Assembly (NCBI RefSeq): GCF_016808335.1
Contig: NC_053145.1
Coordinates: 434,001-498,000, forward strand
Length of the DNA stretch: 64,000 nt
Origin: Panicum virgatum
Taxonomy: Eukaryota > Streptophyta > Magnoliopsida > Poales > Poaceae
Direction: 5' to 3'
Shown piece after piece: positions 39,618 through 51,743 of the stretch. Each line of letters starts with the position of its first letter. Within the stretch, counting starts at the first letter, position 1. The translations under genes were made by a program, and so were the position numbers. The notes below the pieces were generated by a model that did no database searches, was not told the origin of the DNA, and saw only the letters and a list, made by a program, of their open reading frames with translations.

Positions 39618-41070
39618 TGAAAGATCGGATCGGATGCTCTAGCCTAAGAGGGAGAAAGGGTGAATTAGGCAAGTTAAAACTTTAACCTATGGCTCTAACT
39701 AATTTGCACAATATTAAACTAAAACATGCTATCTAGATGTGCAACAAAAGTTGTACTAGGTGAAACCCCTATCCCAAAAAAGTTTAGCAATCTATAGCCT
39801 TTCTTATTAAGAAACTACTATATGAAAGTAAAGACACACAAATTGCTAGTATGAAATGCGGAAACTTAAAGAGTGGAATAGGAGGAAACAAACTCTCGAC
39901 GCGGGTGATTATCCCATGGTTCGGTTAGCCACAAAGGCACACCTACATCCACGTTGTTGAAGCACTCACTAAGAGTATCGCTTCTCGGACATCAAGTCTC
40001 TTCCGTGGACTTAATCACGGTCACCTTGATCCTGGGTTCCACTAAAGAGCTTCTCCACGAAGGATGGGGTCTCCACGTCCCCCCCTACAAAAGTTGTCAT
40101 CGCCGCTCCATACCAAGTCGGAGGGTCGATGACGTGCCGACGAGCCTTCAAAGCTCCAAGGTGCCGGCGCACCGAAATCTTCTTTTGGTTCACTCAAGAA
40201 CCACAGCACAAAGGCACAAGGCCTTGCAATCTCACTCACTAAAGAACTAATCTTTACACAACACTCTCAAAGTGTGCTAAGGGATAAAGATATGAACACT
40301 AAGCTCTTGAATGGCTTGGAGATGTTTTTGGGTGTGTTTGTGACTTTCTTGAACTCCAGCAACTCCAATATGGCCGGGGAAGTCTATATATAGGCCACCA
40401 AGTGGAGAGAGACGTTGATAACTTTTCTGCGTAGCGTCGGATAGACCGACGGTGGGGCACCGGATCATCCGGTCACACTGTGCCCTGAAGTAGCCGTTGG
40501 GGCTTCTGACACATGACGCAGGAGGCACCGGATGAACCGATGAGATGGCGTCAGTTCATCCGATGGTCATCGGATCATTTGGTGCTGAAGGCATCTTCAG
40601 CTCATTGCTGACGTCATTGCTCCGACGCATACTCCGGTGCCTCGTCGGATTATCCAGTGCTGAAGTCTTGGCTTCAGCCTGCTTGACATCGTCTCTGGTA
40701 CACACTCCGGTGTTTGCTCCGACGCTTCCTTTTGACACTGTCGGATCATCCAGTGCAGCTAGACCTTCTCCACGTGGCCACTTATCAATGCACCATATTG
40801 CACCGACGCTATGGCGTCGGTTTATCCGATGGCAACCGGATACTCCAGTGCCACTGCGTCGGATAATTTGGTGCTACTGTAAACTGCAGAACTTGTCCAT
40901 TTCAATCTTTGTTTGAGTTCTTTCTTCGTGTTTTGCTTTACTTGGCCTTTTTTGCTTCATGTCTGAGATCTATTAATGTTCACTTGACAAACTCAGTAGT
41001 CCCATTGATTATGTTGTTACTCAATCATCAAAATCACAAACAATAGCCAAATGTGGCCATTTTCCCTACA
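39618..41070 (-). mobile_element. Solo LTR, 1.45 kb, minus orientation
   Basis: The plus-strand ends are TGAAAGATC and TTCCCTACA, flanked by the five-base duplication GTTCC (39613-39617 and 41071-41075). On the minus strand it begins TGTAGGGAAAATGG, the same sequence type as the fragment at 4187. Clusters of 'ccggatcatccggt'-like palindromic repeats lie at 40430-40870. No internal retrotransposon domain is present. Confidence 0.72.
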
Positions 41071-41075
41071 GTTCC

Positions 41076-41735
41076 TAGAGCAGGGGTTATGAAGTTGATT
41101 TTGTAAATTACCTTTATTTGACACCTCTAATTAGCAGTCAAAGTGCGTTCTAGCCCATTCAGAAAAGAACCATACAAGGCTACTGTTTCGAATTTCGATA
41201 TGCTACATTGCTACTTTTCATATTGGAATGGAAAATAAACCAAAAAAGGTAAAAAGAAACAAAGGAAAGGAGGGCAGCTAATACAAAAGAAGCTGAGACA
41301 GCAGTATTTTGGGCATCGGAGTTTTTTTAGCAATATGAAGGGCATCAGAGCGGTTAGAATTCGGCCTTGTGTATCGTTAAATGCAAAAAAAAAAGCCCAA
41401 GTAGTTGCTGGGAAAAGCCCGGTCCCTTTTGTGCCATTGGGCCAGGCTAGGCTAATTGGGCACTACACCTTGAATGAAGAAATCTCCGTGGTGCCATCTA
41501 GACTAATTGGGCATTACACCTTGAATGAAGAAATCTCCATGGTGCCAGTGCCATGCATGATACTCTCTCCTTAGCCAGACTGCCAGAGCATATATGTACT
41601 TTTTTCCCAAAAAAAAGAGCATATATGTACTTCCATATTTTACTCGACCCACAGTATATATGATAAAATCGTACTTATCCTAGCTCATAAAAAATCTGTT
41701 TTTGTCGGAGACAAGATTGTGCAAACGAAGGATGG
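41076..41735. other. Intergenic DNA with a 51-bp tandem duplication
   Basis: 41447-41497 and 41498-41548 are two tandem copies (ctaggctaattgggcac... and ctagactaattgggcat...) differing at a few positions. No gene was seen. Confidence 0.75.
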
Positions 41736-41748
41736 AAAAGTTCAGGTG

Positions 41749-42999
41749 CAATGGTGTGTGGAGAAGAGATGGTGAGCCGACCCCCGCCTTATCCTCCGCA
41801 CCCACCTCGCCGGCGAACGCCACGCCGGCGGCAACCACCCAACCATCAACCACACAACCACTTCAGCCCAGCGCCCGCTCACTCTCGTTTGAGGACGCGC
41901 TGGACCTCGGTTACTACTCGAGCCTGGAGGGGACAGAAGAGAGAAGCCAGGAACAGCGGAAGCGACAGGACGACACATTGAAGGAGTGCAGCAATAGTGT
42001 GCGCGGCGACGCGCCAGCGATCAGGGCGAGGAGTAATGGCACTGCCAACTTGGGGGGTGGCCTGCGCTCGGTCATCATCAAGCCGCCGGAACACCGGCTT
42101 TCCTACAAGGAGACACTACTGCGACCGAAGACCTTCAAGCCAAGGACCAGCCATGCTAGGTCTGCGTCCGGTGAGTACCTCTGGTGCAAAGTAGGGAGCA
42201 CTAGGGCATCCAAGAGCTCGGACAGACCCCCGGTTTGGGCTCGGCTAGGGGCAAGACAGGGCAGCATTCATGACCGGCTTGGGCGGAAGATTACCAGTGT
42301 GAAGGATAGGCTTGGGCCTCGCATCCCTCCGTCAGACTTCACTTCACTTCTTCGTGCTAGGGCTGAGGGGCGCTGCTTCAATTGCTTTGCCCCTGACCAC
42401 CGCATTGCACAGCGCCGTGATCCACCAAAGTGCATCCTGTGCTCTCATTCTGGACACAAGGCGAAGCACTGTTCGAGCTCGGAGGCAGGGAGGAAGAAGG
42501 AACCTACTGCAAAGGCGGCTCCGAGAGAGCCATCCCCGCGACGCAAAAAGATGGAGCTGCCGCTTGACCCAACCCCGGGTGCCCCGGTGCGTCGCGTCGA
42601 GCGGATCACCGCCTATACGTCGTGGTCTAGCGACCTGAGGGTGGCGGAGCGCGAGGTTGTGATCAATGGCCTGGTCGCTGTCCAGCTGGATGCCCGGGTA
42701 CGCCTGACTTGTGAGGCGGTGCTCCGAGATGTTCTACACCAGCTCCACATCCCGGAGCACGAACTGATGGTCACACGCTTGAAGCTGGCTTGGCTCCTGC
42801 TAAGATTTGAGAGCCCGCAACGCCGCTCTCGCCGCCAGGATTCTGTCCGCGAGCCGTACTGGTTTGCGGCTCATGCCTTGGACCAAGCAGATGCAGAGAG
42901 GGAGAGGGATGAGGAGATTGGCTGTTTCTGCCTGTGGTTGTGGACCTCAGATCCTGATGCTATTGCGAAGGAGGGAGTGCTGCAGATTAGCAAGCCAGT
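41749..42999 (+). pseudogene. LINE ORF1, 5' part (zinc-knuckle protein)
   Basis: Open throughout, and apparently joined in frame to upstream flank codons, so the true start inside the LINE is unclear. A Pro/Ser/Thr-rich N-terminal part is followed by two CCHC-type knuckles. The first (CFNCFAPDHRIAQR) has Arg in place of the last Cys; the second (CILCSHSGHKAKHC) is intact. In plant L1 elements ORF1 binds RNA in the retrotransposition particle. The reading frame is interrupted at 43000 by the LTR element and resumes at 57152. Confidence 0.8.
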
Positions 43000-44527
43000 T
43001 GTTGACGCTCACTAATGACTATTTCCAGGCGTCAACTTGATTAGAAAATCATGAGAGTTTGCATTTCTTACACGCACTTATATTCAATAAAGTCCCTAAA
43101 CCACACTTTACCTTTTAGAATATGCAAGTTGTATTTTTGAGCTAATATGCAGGTTACAAGTACACTTTGGCCCAGCAAAAAAACACAGGAAATATCAGAG
43201 TACCGATTCAGGCTCAAATGGACCAAGTGTAGCCCAAGAACCGAAGCAAAACCACTCAAGACAAACTCTACCTCGGTGTTCAGGCAAGGCCAGGCCCAGA
43301 CAAGCCCAACCCCGAGCAGTTGTGGGCGGTGGGCGCCACTGGTAGGCCGGCCGACCCCATGGTCGGCCGACCGGCCCGTGGGCCCCACCGCCTTAAGCTT
43401 GCTACGTGGCAGCATGGGATTGGTCCCCTACGTCGGTTTGCCGAGGATTAGCTGCAGAAACCTCGTGGCTCCCTGCTATAAATACAGGGGGTAGAGAATG
43501 AGAACACACACACATCACTCACCTCTCAATTCCTCTCTTGCATAGTCTTTAGGCTTAGTGGAGTTTAGGAGAAGTTTAGGAGTCATCGAGTCGCCGGAGT
43601 TGCTCGAGAGTCTGGTATGGGTTTATCTCTAGCTCTCTCTCTTGTAATATTCGGTCGTTTATAATAGAATTAGACTATGGTTACCGATATATGCTTGAAG
43701 TATATTTTGAGTTATCGAGTATATACTTCTTGTTATGGTTGCGTTATTATTCAATGCTTGCATTGCATGATCGCCTTGTGCTGGAGATGGTTAGTATTTT
43801 GTTCTTAGAACTCTATCAACTGCTCCAGTATTCATATGATTGCTCTAGTGTGATGTCTGTCCATCCGGAGGGTGGGGGCTCCGTGCGGGACACTAGAGTA
43901 TCCCTTACTAGTGTAGACATGGTGTCTAGATTAGCTAAGAGTTGCTGGATGTCAACTATACCCACGGTTTGTAGAGATAGCCGGCAGGTGGTGACAGCCT
44001 TGTCCGAGCCTTTTAGTAATCCTCCACGTTCGGTATGGGGGGGGGGTAGGAAGTACATAAAGTCACCGGGGTGTACGGGCTCCTCCCGTTACTTCGATAG
44101 CGATCTCTCTGTTGTGTAGTTTAATCTCTGACGAGCTAACTAATGAGAAAGTGTAGATATAGCTAGCCTAGCACAGCTGACTCGAGCTCTGACTTTTACC
44201 TTGCTCCCGGCCTACAACAATCTTTATTCCTTTATCCAAGAGAGTAGTTGTGTGTGTGTGTCACACTACCTCCTACCATGTTATTATCTTACCCCTGTTT
44301 ATGCATGAGAATATCCAATCTAGATAGAGCTCACCAACTAATCTATATACTCTCTCACTCATCGCCTTCCCTGCGGAAATATAAATGACACACTGGTATA
44401 CTCCCGGGTAAAATGCTACAGCGGTATTCCGTGCGCTTGCGGATTTATTCGTGGTTCATGAAATACTGCCACCCCAAAATTGGCGTCTGCGGGCGTCATC
44501 GCCAGGTGACGTTGGTTGGTGCCAACA
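43000..44527 (+). repeat. 5' LTR of the 14.1-kb element
   Basis: TG...CA bounded and 1528 bp long, matching 55611-57146. It contains a TATA-like 'ctataaataca' at about 43479, probably the LTR promoter. Confidence 0.93.
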
Positions 44528-44535
44528 AGCATTTT

Positions 44536-44553
44536 TGGCGCCGTTGCCGGGGA
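44536..44553 (+). other. Primer-binding site (tRNA-Asp type) of the 14.1-kb element
   Basis: tggcgccgttgccgggga, eight bases after the 5' LTR. It is complementary to the 3' end of plant tRNA-Asp, as usual in Tat/Athila-related elements. Confidence 0.88.
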
Positions 44554-44673
44554 AGGCACAGAGTGGAATATATAGACAAAGTTGTGAACAAAATCGAAAT
44601 TGGTATTCGCATGCTAAACAGGCTAACTTGGTTTTGTTTTCTTGTCTTTGTTGATATGAAAATAGGGTAGTGT

Positions 44674-44982
44674 ATGACTGGTTTCAACTTGCCGCAAAAC
44701 TTTCATTCCGATCCAGAGTCACTTTTGAGGAGGACGCGAGCTCGTCTCGTATCACCTCGGAGATCACTCCCGGTAGTTGATCCAGTCATCGCATCGTCGT
44801 CAGCTCCTAGAGCTATGGCCCAGAAGACACTCCGTGATTACTCTGCTTCGTCTGCTAGCCAGGTCCCAACCGGACCCGAGGTTAACACCGGAGGAGAAAA
44901 TTTCGAGATCAAGACGGGTCTCATTACGATGGTGCAGGCCAGCCCATTCTGTGGCAAGGCCAATGAGGATGGAAGCGCTCAT
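44674..44982 (+). pseudogene. gag, N-terminal part, of the 14.1-kb element
   Basis: Open from an ATG at 44674 and interrupted in frame at the CTCAT target of the nested element. It contains ITMVQASPFCGKANEDG, a typical start of the retrotransposon gag domain of this lineage. The remainder of the domain resumes at 52618. Confidence 0.8.
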
Positions 44983-47900
44983 TGTTGGCTTTTCTTACGC
45001 TCAATAGAATATGGATTCCGCAAGCGCACAGAATCACCGCTGTAGCACTTCACCTTGGAGTATTCCAGGGTATCGTATATTTTCTCAGGGAAGCACTATG
45101 GATAAAGAGTATCGAAGAATCGAATGACAAATTTTACTAGAAATATCAACCGACTAACTTAGTGGGGGTAAGCCTGATATGATAGGATGAGATAATGGCC
45201 AACGATGACTGTCTGACACAGGAGACTCTAATCCTTAGAGAGGTAAGTAACTGGGAGGACAACGAGCGAGAAAGACTCCTAAAACACTTCTAAACAATTG
45301 AGCTAGCCTCTCTAGACTAAACCTTGCTTCTAACTAGTTATCGGGAACCTAGAGCTTACTTCGGCGGCCGGAAGAGGAAAGACTTCAGAAAAGGGTGAGA
45401 GGGGATTCCAACGGCAACCAACAACTACAGCTATGAAAACACCCGAATGTGGTGGACTACAAAGGACGGACAGGACTGTCACCACCTGCTGCCTACCACA
45501 ACGGTACCGTGGGGTGGAACACTGTTGACGCTCCTTAGCGCCCCCGATTTGTATACCGCAAGCGCACGGTTCGTGTAGCTTTTCCCTTAGAGTATTCCCC
45601 CAAGGTTTATCAATCCACGGAACCTAAGATACAAGAAACAATCTACTAGCATAGAGATTCCTTGTGTTGAGATGGTGAAAAACGAATCTAATCTACTAAA
45701 AACAACAAACACCGAAGGTAGCAAGAGAAAGTTAGAGATAACCAATCTAGATCACCTAGATCATGCATATGTTGTAGTTCCAGCTAAATGTAGTGAAGTA
45801 AGATAGATGTGAATCTCAATAAAAAGCATCTTTAAACTCAAAATCTCCAATCCGATCCCTCGATACCCCACCTACTCAGTGGCAACGCCCTGTCATGATG
45901 CCCCCCTTTGGATGAAAGTACCCTGAAGCAAGTCGAACCCCCTTTGGTAGTTCTGCCATGAACCTCTAGCCACCATGACTACAAGATCATGCTAAGCGAT
46001 CTATCTCGATAATAGATCTAGGATGAAGCAAACCCAATGAAAAGAACGAAATCGAAAGAGAGAACATGGTCGCTAAACATTCAGAATCACAAATAACTTC
46101 ACCATGAATGATTGTACATCACAAGATCACAACCGGGGCCCTACCTTGATCTTGATGATCCTAGCTCCAGAACTCCGACGTGGTCTTCCTTGCAAGGTTC
46201 CCACGTCAGCTAGGGAAGCCCCTAGACAACTAGCACGACCCTCAGCTCTCGGAGAGGTGTCCCTCTATCTTCTCTGCTCCTTGGCGTCGTCTCCCGAATT
46301 GATCTCTGCGTGAACCTTGGGGAGGGGTCTTTAAATAGCCTCAGGAAACCCTAGGTCCAAGGGGAGGCCGAACCGCCTCAAAAAAGGGCTGGGCCGGTCG
46401 GCCCAATGGACCCAGGCCGGCCGGCCTGGCCCATTTCTTCACCGCCTCATGTCCTCCTTTCTCCCCAAGTCTCCTGGAGTCTTCTAGAGTTTATGCCTTT
46501 CACGATTGCACCCCATTAGACGTCGTTATCTTCGAGATTTCTTCGAGGAAAAGGATAGGATGGAAAATCCTTCCTTAAATCTCTCTTTGCTTTGCTTAGC
46601 CCCGAAGTATCTTGATCTTATCTTGTGGGCTTTGTCCTTTGGGCTTCATTGGAGGGTGGATGTGCACGAACGGGCCTCTAATCATCATGGCCTTCGGTCC
46701 TTTGTTCGGGCTTTGGCCTTCGTCTTTCTTCGTGTCATCGCGTGATCATGGGCCTCGTCATTTCATGCTCAAAAATTGGTCAAAAACCTGCAAAAACAAA
46801 GTACCTCCAAAATATATGTGCAAACGCGAAAACGACCAATAATTGGGCTGAGGTTAGGATGGTTAGTGATTTTGATATTAAATTCATGCCATTATCAAAG
46901 TTAAACAGGAGATAAAATGGATACTTAAGGAGCGCCAACAAACACACTTTCTAGCTAACACTGAGCTCAGACTCCACGTCTGCTCTCAATGTTAGGATTT
47001 CTCTTGTAGCATGCAAGAGTAATCCCACTCAACCTAGGGAACTAACTTGAGCCTCCCTAGTCCGGGCGAGAAAACCCGTAAGGTAAGATCCCGATAAACA
47101 AGATAGGTACAAAGCCTAAGCTAGAGAATTACATCCGCACACAAGTAAAATAACTTGGAAAGATAAATAAATGCGAAAAGTAAAGCTGACTCGAAAAGAT
47201 AAAGAAGATAACTTATATTGATAAATGTCAAAGAAAAAGATACAAGAGCTTATAACGACTTCCGATGACGACTCAGGAATACCGAGACAAGCTCAACTCG
47301 ATTCTAACTCCCAGACTACCTAACCTACTCTAGGAAACAAAAGTGAGAAGAGAGAACTCCTTGGTGTGTGTCACAAATGAGGGGTGAGGTCCTATTTATA
47401 CTAGCTAGAGGTCGGTATTTGGCCGAGGCGTCGGTTGTACGCAAGAAGGTCGGTTGACGTAGCTTCCACACAAAGATGAGCTCGAGCCGGCCTGGGGATC
47501 CCGCCATCTGGCGCTGACCTTCTCGTGGATGGCTTTGTTCACTTCCTGGAGGCGGTTGGCAGTTGGTTTTGCGTCGGAGTTGCAGTTGCTAGGCCGGCCG
47601 ACCTGGGGGAGGCCGGCCGGCCTCCCTCTGGCCCAGCTCGTCCTCTAACTTGGTCGAGGCCTTGCTCTGCTCTTGGATATTCTCCAGGGAAGTGGGTTCT
47701 TGCAATACTTGTGCTCTTGGGTTGCTTTGTGGATCTTTGGATGCATGTTGAAGCCTTTCGGTCTTTGTTTGTGAATTTGGATGAAACTAAATTGGATTGG
47801 CTTGGATTTGTGCTCATGATCACTCTGGAAAAGTTTTGTGGCATGGTATGTTGAGGTGCCAGGCCGGCCGGCCTAGGGTAGACCGGTCGGCCTGGTATTT

Positions 47901-48064
47901 TGACCATTTTTCCTGATTTTTGGTACACTAGTTCCTGCGACCACAACTCATCCAAAACTTGTTGCACTTGTTAGAAATAAGCAAAATATGTATGGAATAT
48001 GGTGTGAAGCTTGTGTTATTCCCGAGAAGTTGACGGTCAAAATAGGAAATAATGGCCGTCAACA
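44983..48064 (-). repeat. 3' LTR of the nested minus-strand element, interrupted by a solo LTR
   Basis: 3082 bp including the 1408-bp solo LTR at 45533-46940. Both ends match 51744-52612. Confidence 0.85.
45533..46940 (+). mobile_element. Solo LTR inside the 3' LTR of the nested element
   Basis: Starts TGTTGACGCTCC and ends GGAGCGCCAACA, flanked by the duplication AACAC (45528-45532 and 46941-46945). It has no interior domains. Its first bases are close to those of the 14.1-kb element's LTR, so the families are related. Strand is inferred from the shared TGTTGACGC start. Confidence 0.82.
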
Positions 48065-49810
48065 CCCCCCAAGTTTAAACTTTTGCTCGTCCTCGAGCAA
48101 AGCTAAAGCTGAGGCTCGGTGGATCAGGAGTTGCATCAATGCTCATACCTTGCAGAGACCTTATGCACAACATAATACTCTAACCCATATGTACTTTGAA
48201 TAAGTTGGCTCATACCTTGGTTTCTGGAGATGGGGCTACTCGCATTTCATCCCTCGTCTTGGACGGTTGAGAGATTGAACAACCTTCACCAGAATATTTC
48301 CTGCCTCATGTTCTGGTTCCTATCTTGGAGTTTTGCCGGTTTTTCAAAAGTGGTTTAAGATTCCCCGATGGTACTCTCAAGTCTCTCAAGGTGTATGATC
48401 CTCACCATGGTCGGACAATTTGACCATCTTCTTCCTACTCTAAGGCTGATATGTGGAGTTTTGGGTAGGAAGAATGTAGCATACCTTGTTTACCTGTGAT
48501 GCCGAGCCGAAGAGTGGTTCGCAAGAGGTTGGTACTCGATCAAATCCCAATCTTATGGAAGGTAAAGTGTTCAGGGGAGAGGGAGGAAATGGACTCACAC
48601 TTCGAGAATTTCTGGTCTTTTTATTTGAGCCCCTTATTTCAACTCTTTTGAGTGGAGGTATGGGTCTTGTCTCTTTTTTTTTGATTCAGCTCCAGTTTTT
48701 TTTAAGGAAGATGACCCACACTCCATAATGATAGAGTTTTTGGAAGGGAGCACTGCTTGGATAGGCCATTCAAGATGGATAGTTTCACTGTGGAGATATT
48801 GGGTTTTGTTGTGAGGGAATTGCCTAGCGAAGGTGGATATCAATACTCGGAGTAGGTAAATGACATGCCAGGCATTTTGAGGCTAGCAAAACAATGGGTA
48901 CGCAAAGGAAAAAGATCGGTAGATGACAAGTACCTTCCTTGAATGAACTCACCATTCGGCAAAGCTCAAAATAACTCAAGATAGCTTATATAGGTTCATA
49001 AGATAAAACATTATGGCTTTGGGTAGGACATGTAAACCAAAGGGGAATTCTTTACCATGTTTCATTTTAAAGGAATTCCGAGAGGTACCCTACTAGAGCA
49101 TACAGTTTTATTCCGATTCGAGCCATCTCAAATCTCACAACAACTTAGACTAGGAAATCAAGCTTATGCTCCCACACAACCAGATTTTAGTGGATCTACT
49201 TATGTGCCAACTAGTTCAAGTACTAGGAGAGTAAAAGGTTGTAAACAAGTCACTTGCAAGCATGGACAGAGCAACTATTTATCATTTCCATGATAAGAGT
49301 TTACACGGATTCCCACACATATGAGTTGGGAGTTTTATTCAAAGCATAAAACTTTTTTTGTGTTTTAATTTATTTATTTTGTTTTACTTTATTTTATACT
49401 TTTACTTTTATTTTGAGTGTTTGAATGATTTAAACTAACTATTTTTTTTAGGACACAAGACGAAAGGATAGGTCGGATGACTTACCTGGATACATGGGCA
49501 CCCCCCGCCAAGCTTGACTGAAGCTCAGTAGGTCTGCCATCTTGGTCGATTTTTTTTGTATGCAATGTAAAGTGAAAAGAATGCACTTGCGAGAATTTAA
49601 ACATGCCATGTTGGGAAAGGGAAGACTATGCAAGAATATAAACTATCCTATATGCAAATGCAGGAATGGATAACTACCACGTACCTCATGGCAAGGGCTC
49701 GAGTTTCTCGTCCTGAGCAAGACTATCCATACTTTGGGTTCGGTCGTCGTCACCTGATGGAGACATTGGTGGCGACGCTTTCTTTTGCTACACCTTCCGT
49801 GTAGGCAGAG

Positions 49811-50605
49811 TCACTTCGATTTCTTTCTTCCAAATTCCAGAAAATTCCTACGTTGGATATTCCGCTTCGCGTTTCTTTGGTTATACACCTTAATCTCCTC
49901 TCGAGTTCGAAGATTCTCTACAAATTCGATGAGGGAATACGGCTTCTCCAGCTCTTTCACGGATTCCTTCCGGTTGAAACTTTTGATCTGTGAGCATTGT
50001 TCATCCTTCGGTTTGAAACCGAATCTCTCCTTTTGTCCATTGATGTTGAGTTGGATTATTCCAACTCCCACATCAATGTGTGCAGTTGTCATGCTCAAGA
50101 ATGGCCTCCCCAATATGAGAGGGATCCCAGTGTTGACTTCCATGTCGAGAATGACATAATCAATGGGGACAAAGGAATTCTGTATTTTCACCGGAATATC
50201 CTTGGCGATCCCCACGAGATGACAAACTGATTGGTCTGCTAGCTGCAAACACATGGCAGTAGGAGCAAGCGCATGATGGTTAAGTTTATCATAAATTACC
50301 TTTGGCATGACGCTGATGCTTGCTCGCAGATCGCAAAGAGCGTGCTTAAAGTGTTGAGCTCCGATGGAACATGTGATGGTGGGGCATCCCGATTTCTTCT
50401 TCTTCTCCAAGAGAGGATTGAGTATAGCTGTGCTACACTCATCCGCAAGCTGCACGATCTCGGTGGTCGGCAGGACCCTCTTATTGCCAAGGATATCCTT
50501 GAGATACTTGGCGTACGTGGGAATCTGCATAGTATAAAGGAGTGGTATGTTGCCATAAAACTTCTTAGTTACCTCGACGAACTTGCTGAATTGCTCGTCG
50601 GCCAC
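49811..50605 (-). CDS. Retropepsin segment of the nested minus-strand element
   Basis: 264 open codons. IPLLYTMQIPTYAKYLKDIL and CSTAILNPLLEKKKKSGCPT precede the protease core CDLRASISVMPKVIYDKL, then MCLQLADQSVCHLVG and YVILDMEVNTGIPLILGRPF. The Gly expected after Asp-Leu is Arg (codon at 50324-50326 complement), so catalysis is doubtful. No polymerase follows. Confidence 0.78.
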   Translation of the reverse strand: MADEQFSKFVEVTKKFYGNIPLLYTMQIPTYAKYLKDILGNKRVLPTTEIVQLADECSTAILNPLLEKKKKSGCPTITCSIGAQHFKHALCDLRASISVMPKVIYDKLNHHALAPTAMCLQLADQSVCHLVGIAKDIPVKIQNSFVPIDYVILDMEVNTGIPLILGRPFLSMTTAHIDVGVGIIQLNINGQKERFGFKPKDEQCSQIKSFNRKESVKELEKPYSLIEFVENLRTREEIKVYNQRNAKRNIQRRNFLEFGRKKSK

Positions 50606-50632
50606 CGGCTTCCTTCTCCGCTCTAGAAATGG

Positions 50633-51743
50633 TTAGGTGGTTGTATCATGACAGTCCCGTGAAGTTCTAGGGGGTTCCACGGGGTCTTCCTGGGTAGCAA
50701 TGGTGTTGGGTTCTTCGGCCTCCTCCAACACTCCGTCTTCAGCATAGATATTCCTGGCGGTTACGGTCTTCCACCGTATACTTGCATCTTGCGGAAGAGG
50801 TGGTTTCTGTGCGGATTGTCTTGCCCGCACAGCTACCACACTCACACTTTCTTTCGGGGTCACTTCCGGTTGCCCGGATAGTTTCCCCATGTCATGGTTA
50901 AGGCAGGATGGTATACCTGCATCCTGTGGAAGATGTGGTTTCTGTGCGGATTGTCTTGCCCGCACAGCTACCGCACTCACAACTTCTTTCGAGGTCACTT
51001 CCGGTTGCCTGGAGAACTTCCCCGTGTCATGGTTAAGACAGGATGAGGCCACCTGAGTTACTTTAGTTTCTAACAATTCGTTGAAACTCAACTGATGTTT
51101 AATAACAGAGTTAAACCCATCTAGTTGCATAGCCAAAGACTCAAGAATTTATCTTTAGCAAGAAATTTCTCACTAATGTTGTCATTCATTTGTTTTTGGC
51201 CGTTCATGAAGTCTTTAAGCGAGGGCTGAAAACTATTATTAAAATTGATACCTTGCTGTTGGCCAAAGGGGAGGTCGGGCTTAGAATTCCAACCTTGCTG
51301 AGGACGACAATCTGAGTCATTGGGAGTGTTGTTCCCAATGGAGTTCTCGTCCTCTTGAGTGAATGGGCAAGATTTGCCCGAGTGTCCAGTATTGCCACAT
51401 TTCTCACATGTCATCTGAGGCTCCATAGTCTGGTTAACCTCCTGGTGTAGAGATTTCAGCTTTTCCATGAGAAGATCCATCTTGGCTGCAAGCATATTGA
51501 CACTGTCGTATTCATGTATTCCTTTTGCATGAGCCGGCTTCCTATCTTCCTTCCAACTCTAGTTGGAAGCAACCTTGTCGATGAGCACTTTCGCTCCTGC
51601 AACATCGAGAGAGAGGAATGCTCCTCCCGCTGCTGCATCCATGTGATCTTGCAATCGCTGGTTCAGGCCATGGAAGAATTTCTGAATGATAAGCCATTCT
51701 TCCATGCACTATTGGCTTCCCCGGCAACGGCGCCAGAAATGTT
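50633..51743 (-). pseudogene. Truncated gag of the nested minus-strand element
   Basis: The minus strand encodes the end of the gag domain directly after the primer-binding site. It continues with a zinc knuckle CEKCGNTGHSGKSC (complete CX2CX4HX4C) and NQLSFNELLETKVTQVASS. A unit containing QKPHLPQDAGIPSCLNHD is duplicated as QKPPLPQDASI. Several frame changes are present. Most of the capsid domain is missing between the primer-binding site and this segment. Confidence 0.75.
51718..51735 (-). other. Primer-binding site (tRNA-Asp type) of the nested element
   Basis: The same 18-mer on the minus strand, eight bases after the end of the 5' LTR at 51744. It fixes the orientation of the nested element. 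Confidence 0.88.

Noticed and set aside
44536..44553. Match to the 3' end of tRNA-Asp, and its inverse at 51718-51735
   Set aside because: Only 18 bases next to LTR ends; these are primer-binding sites and not tRNA genes.
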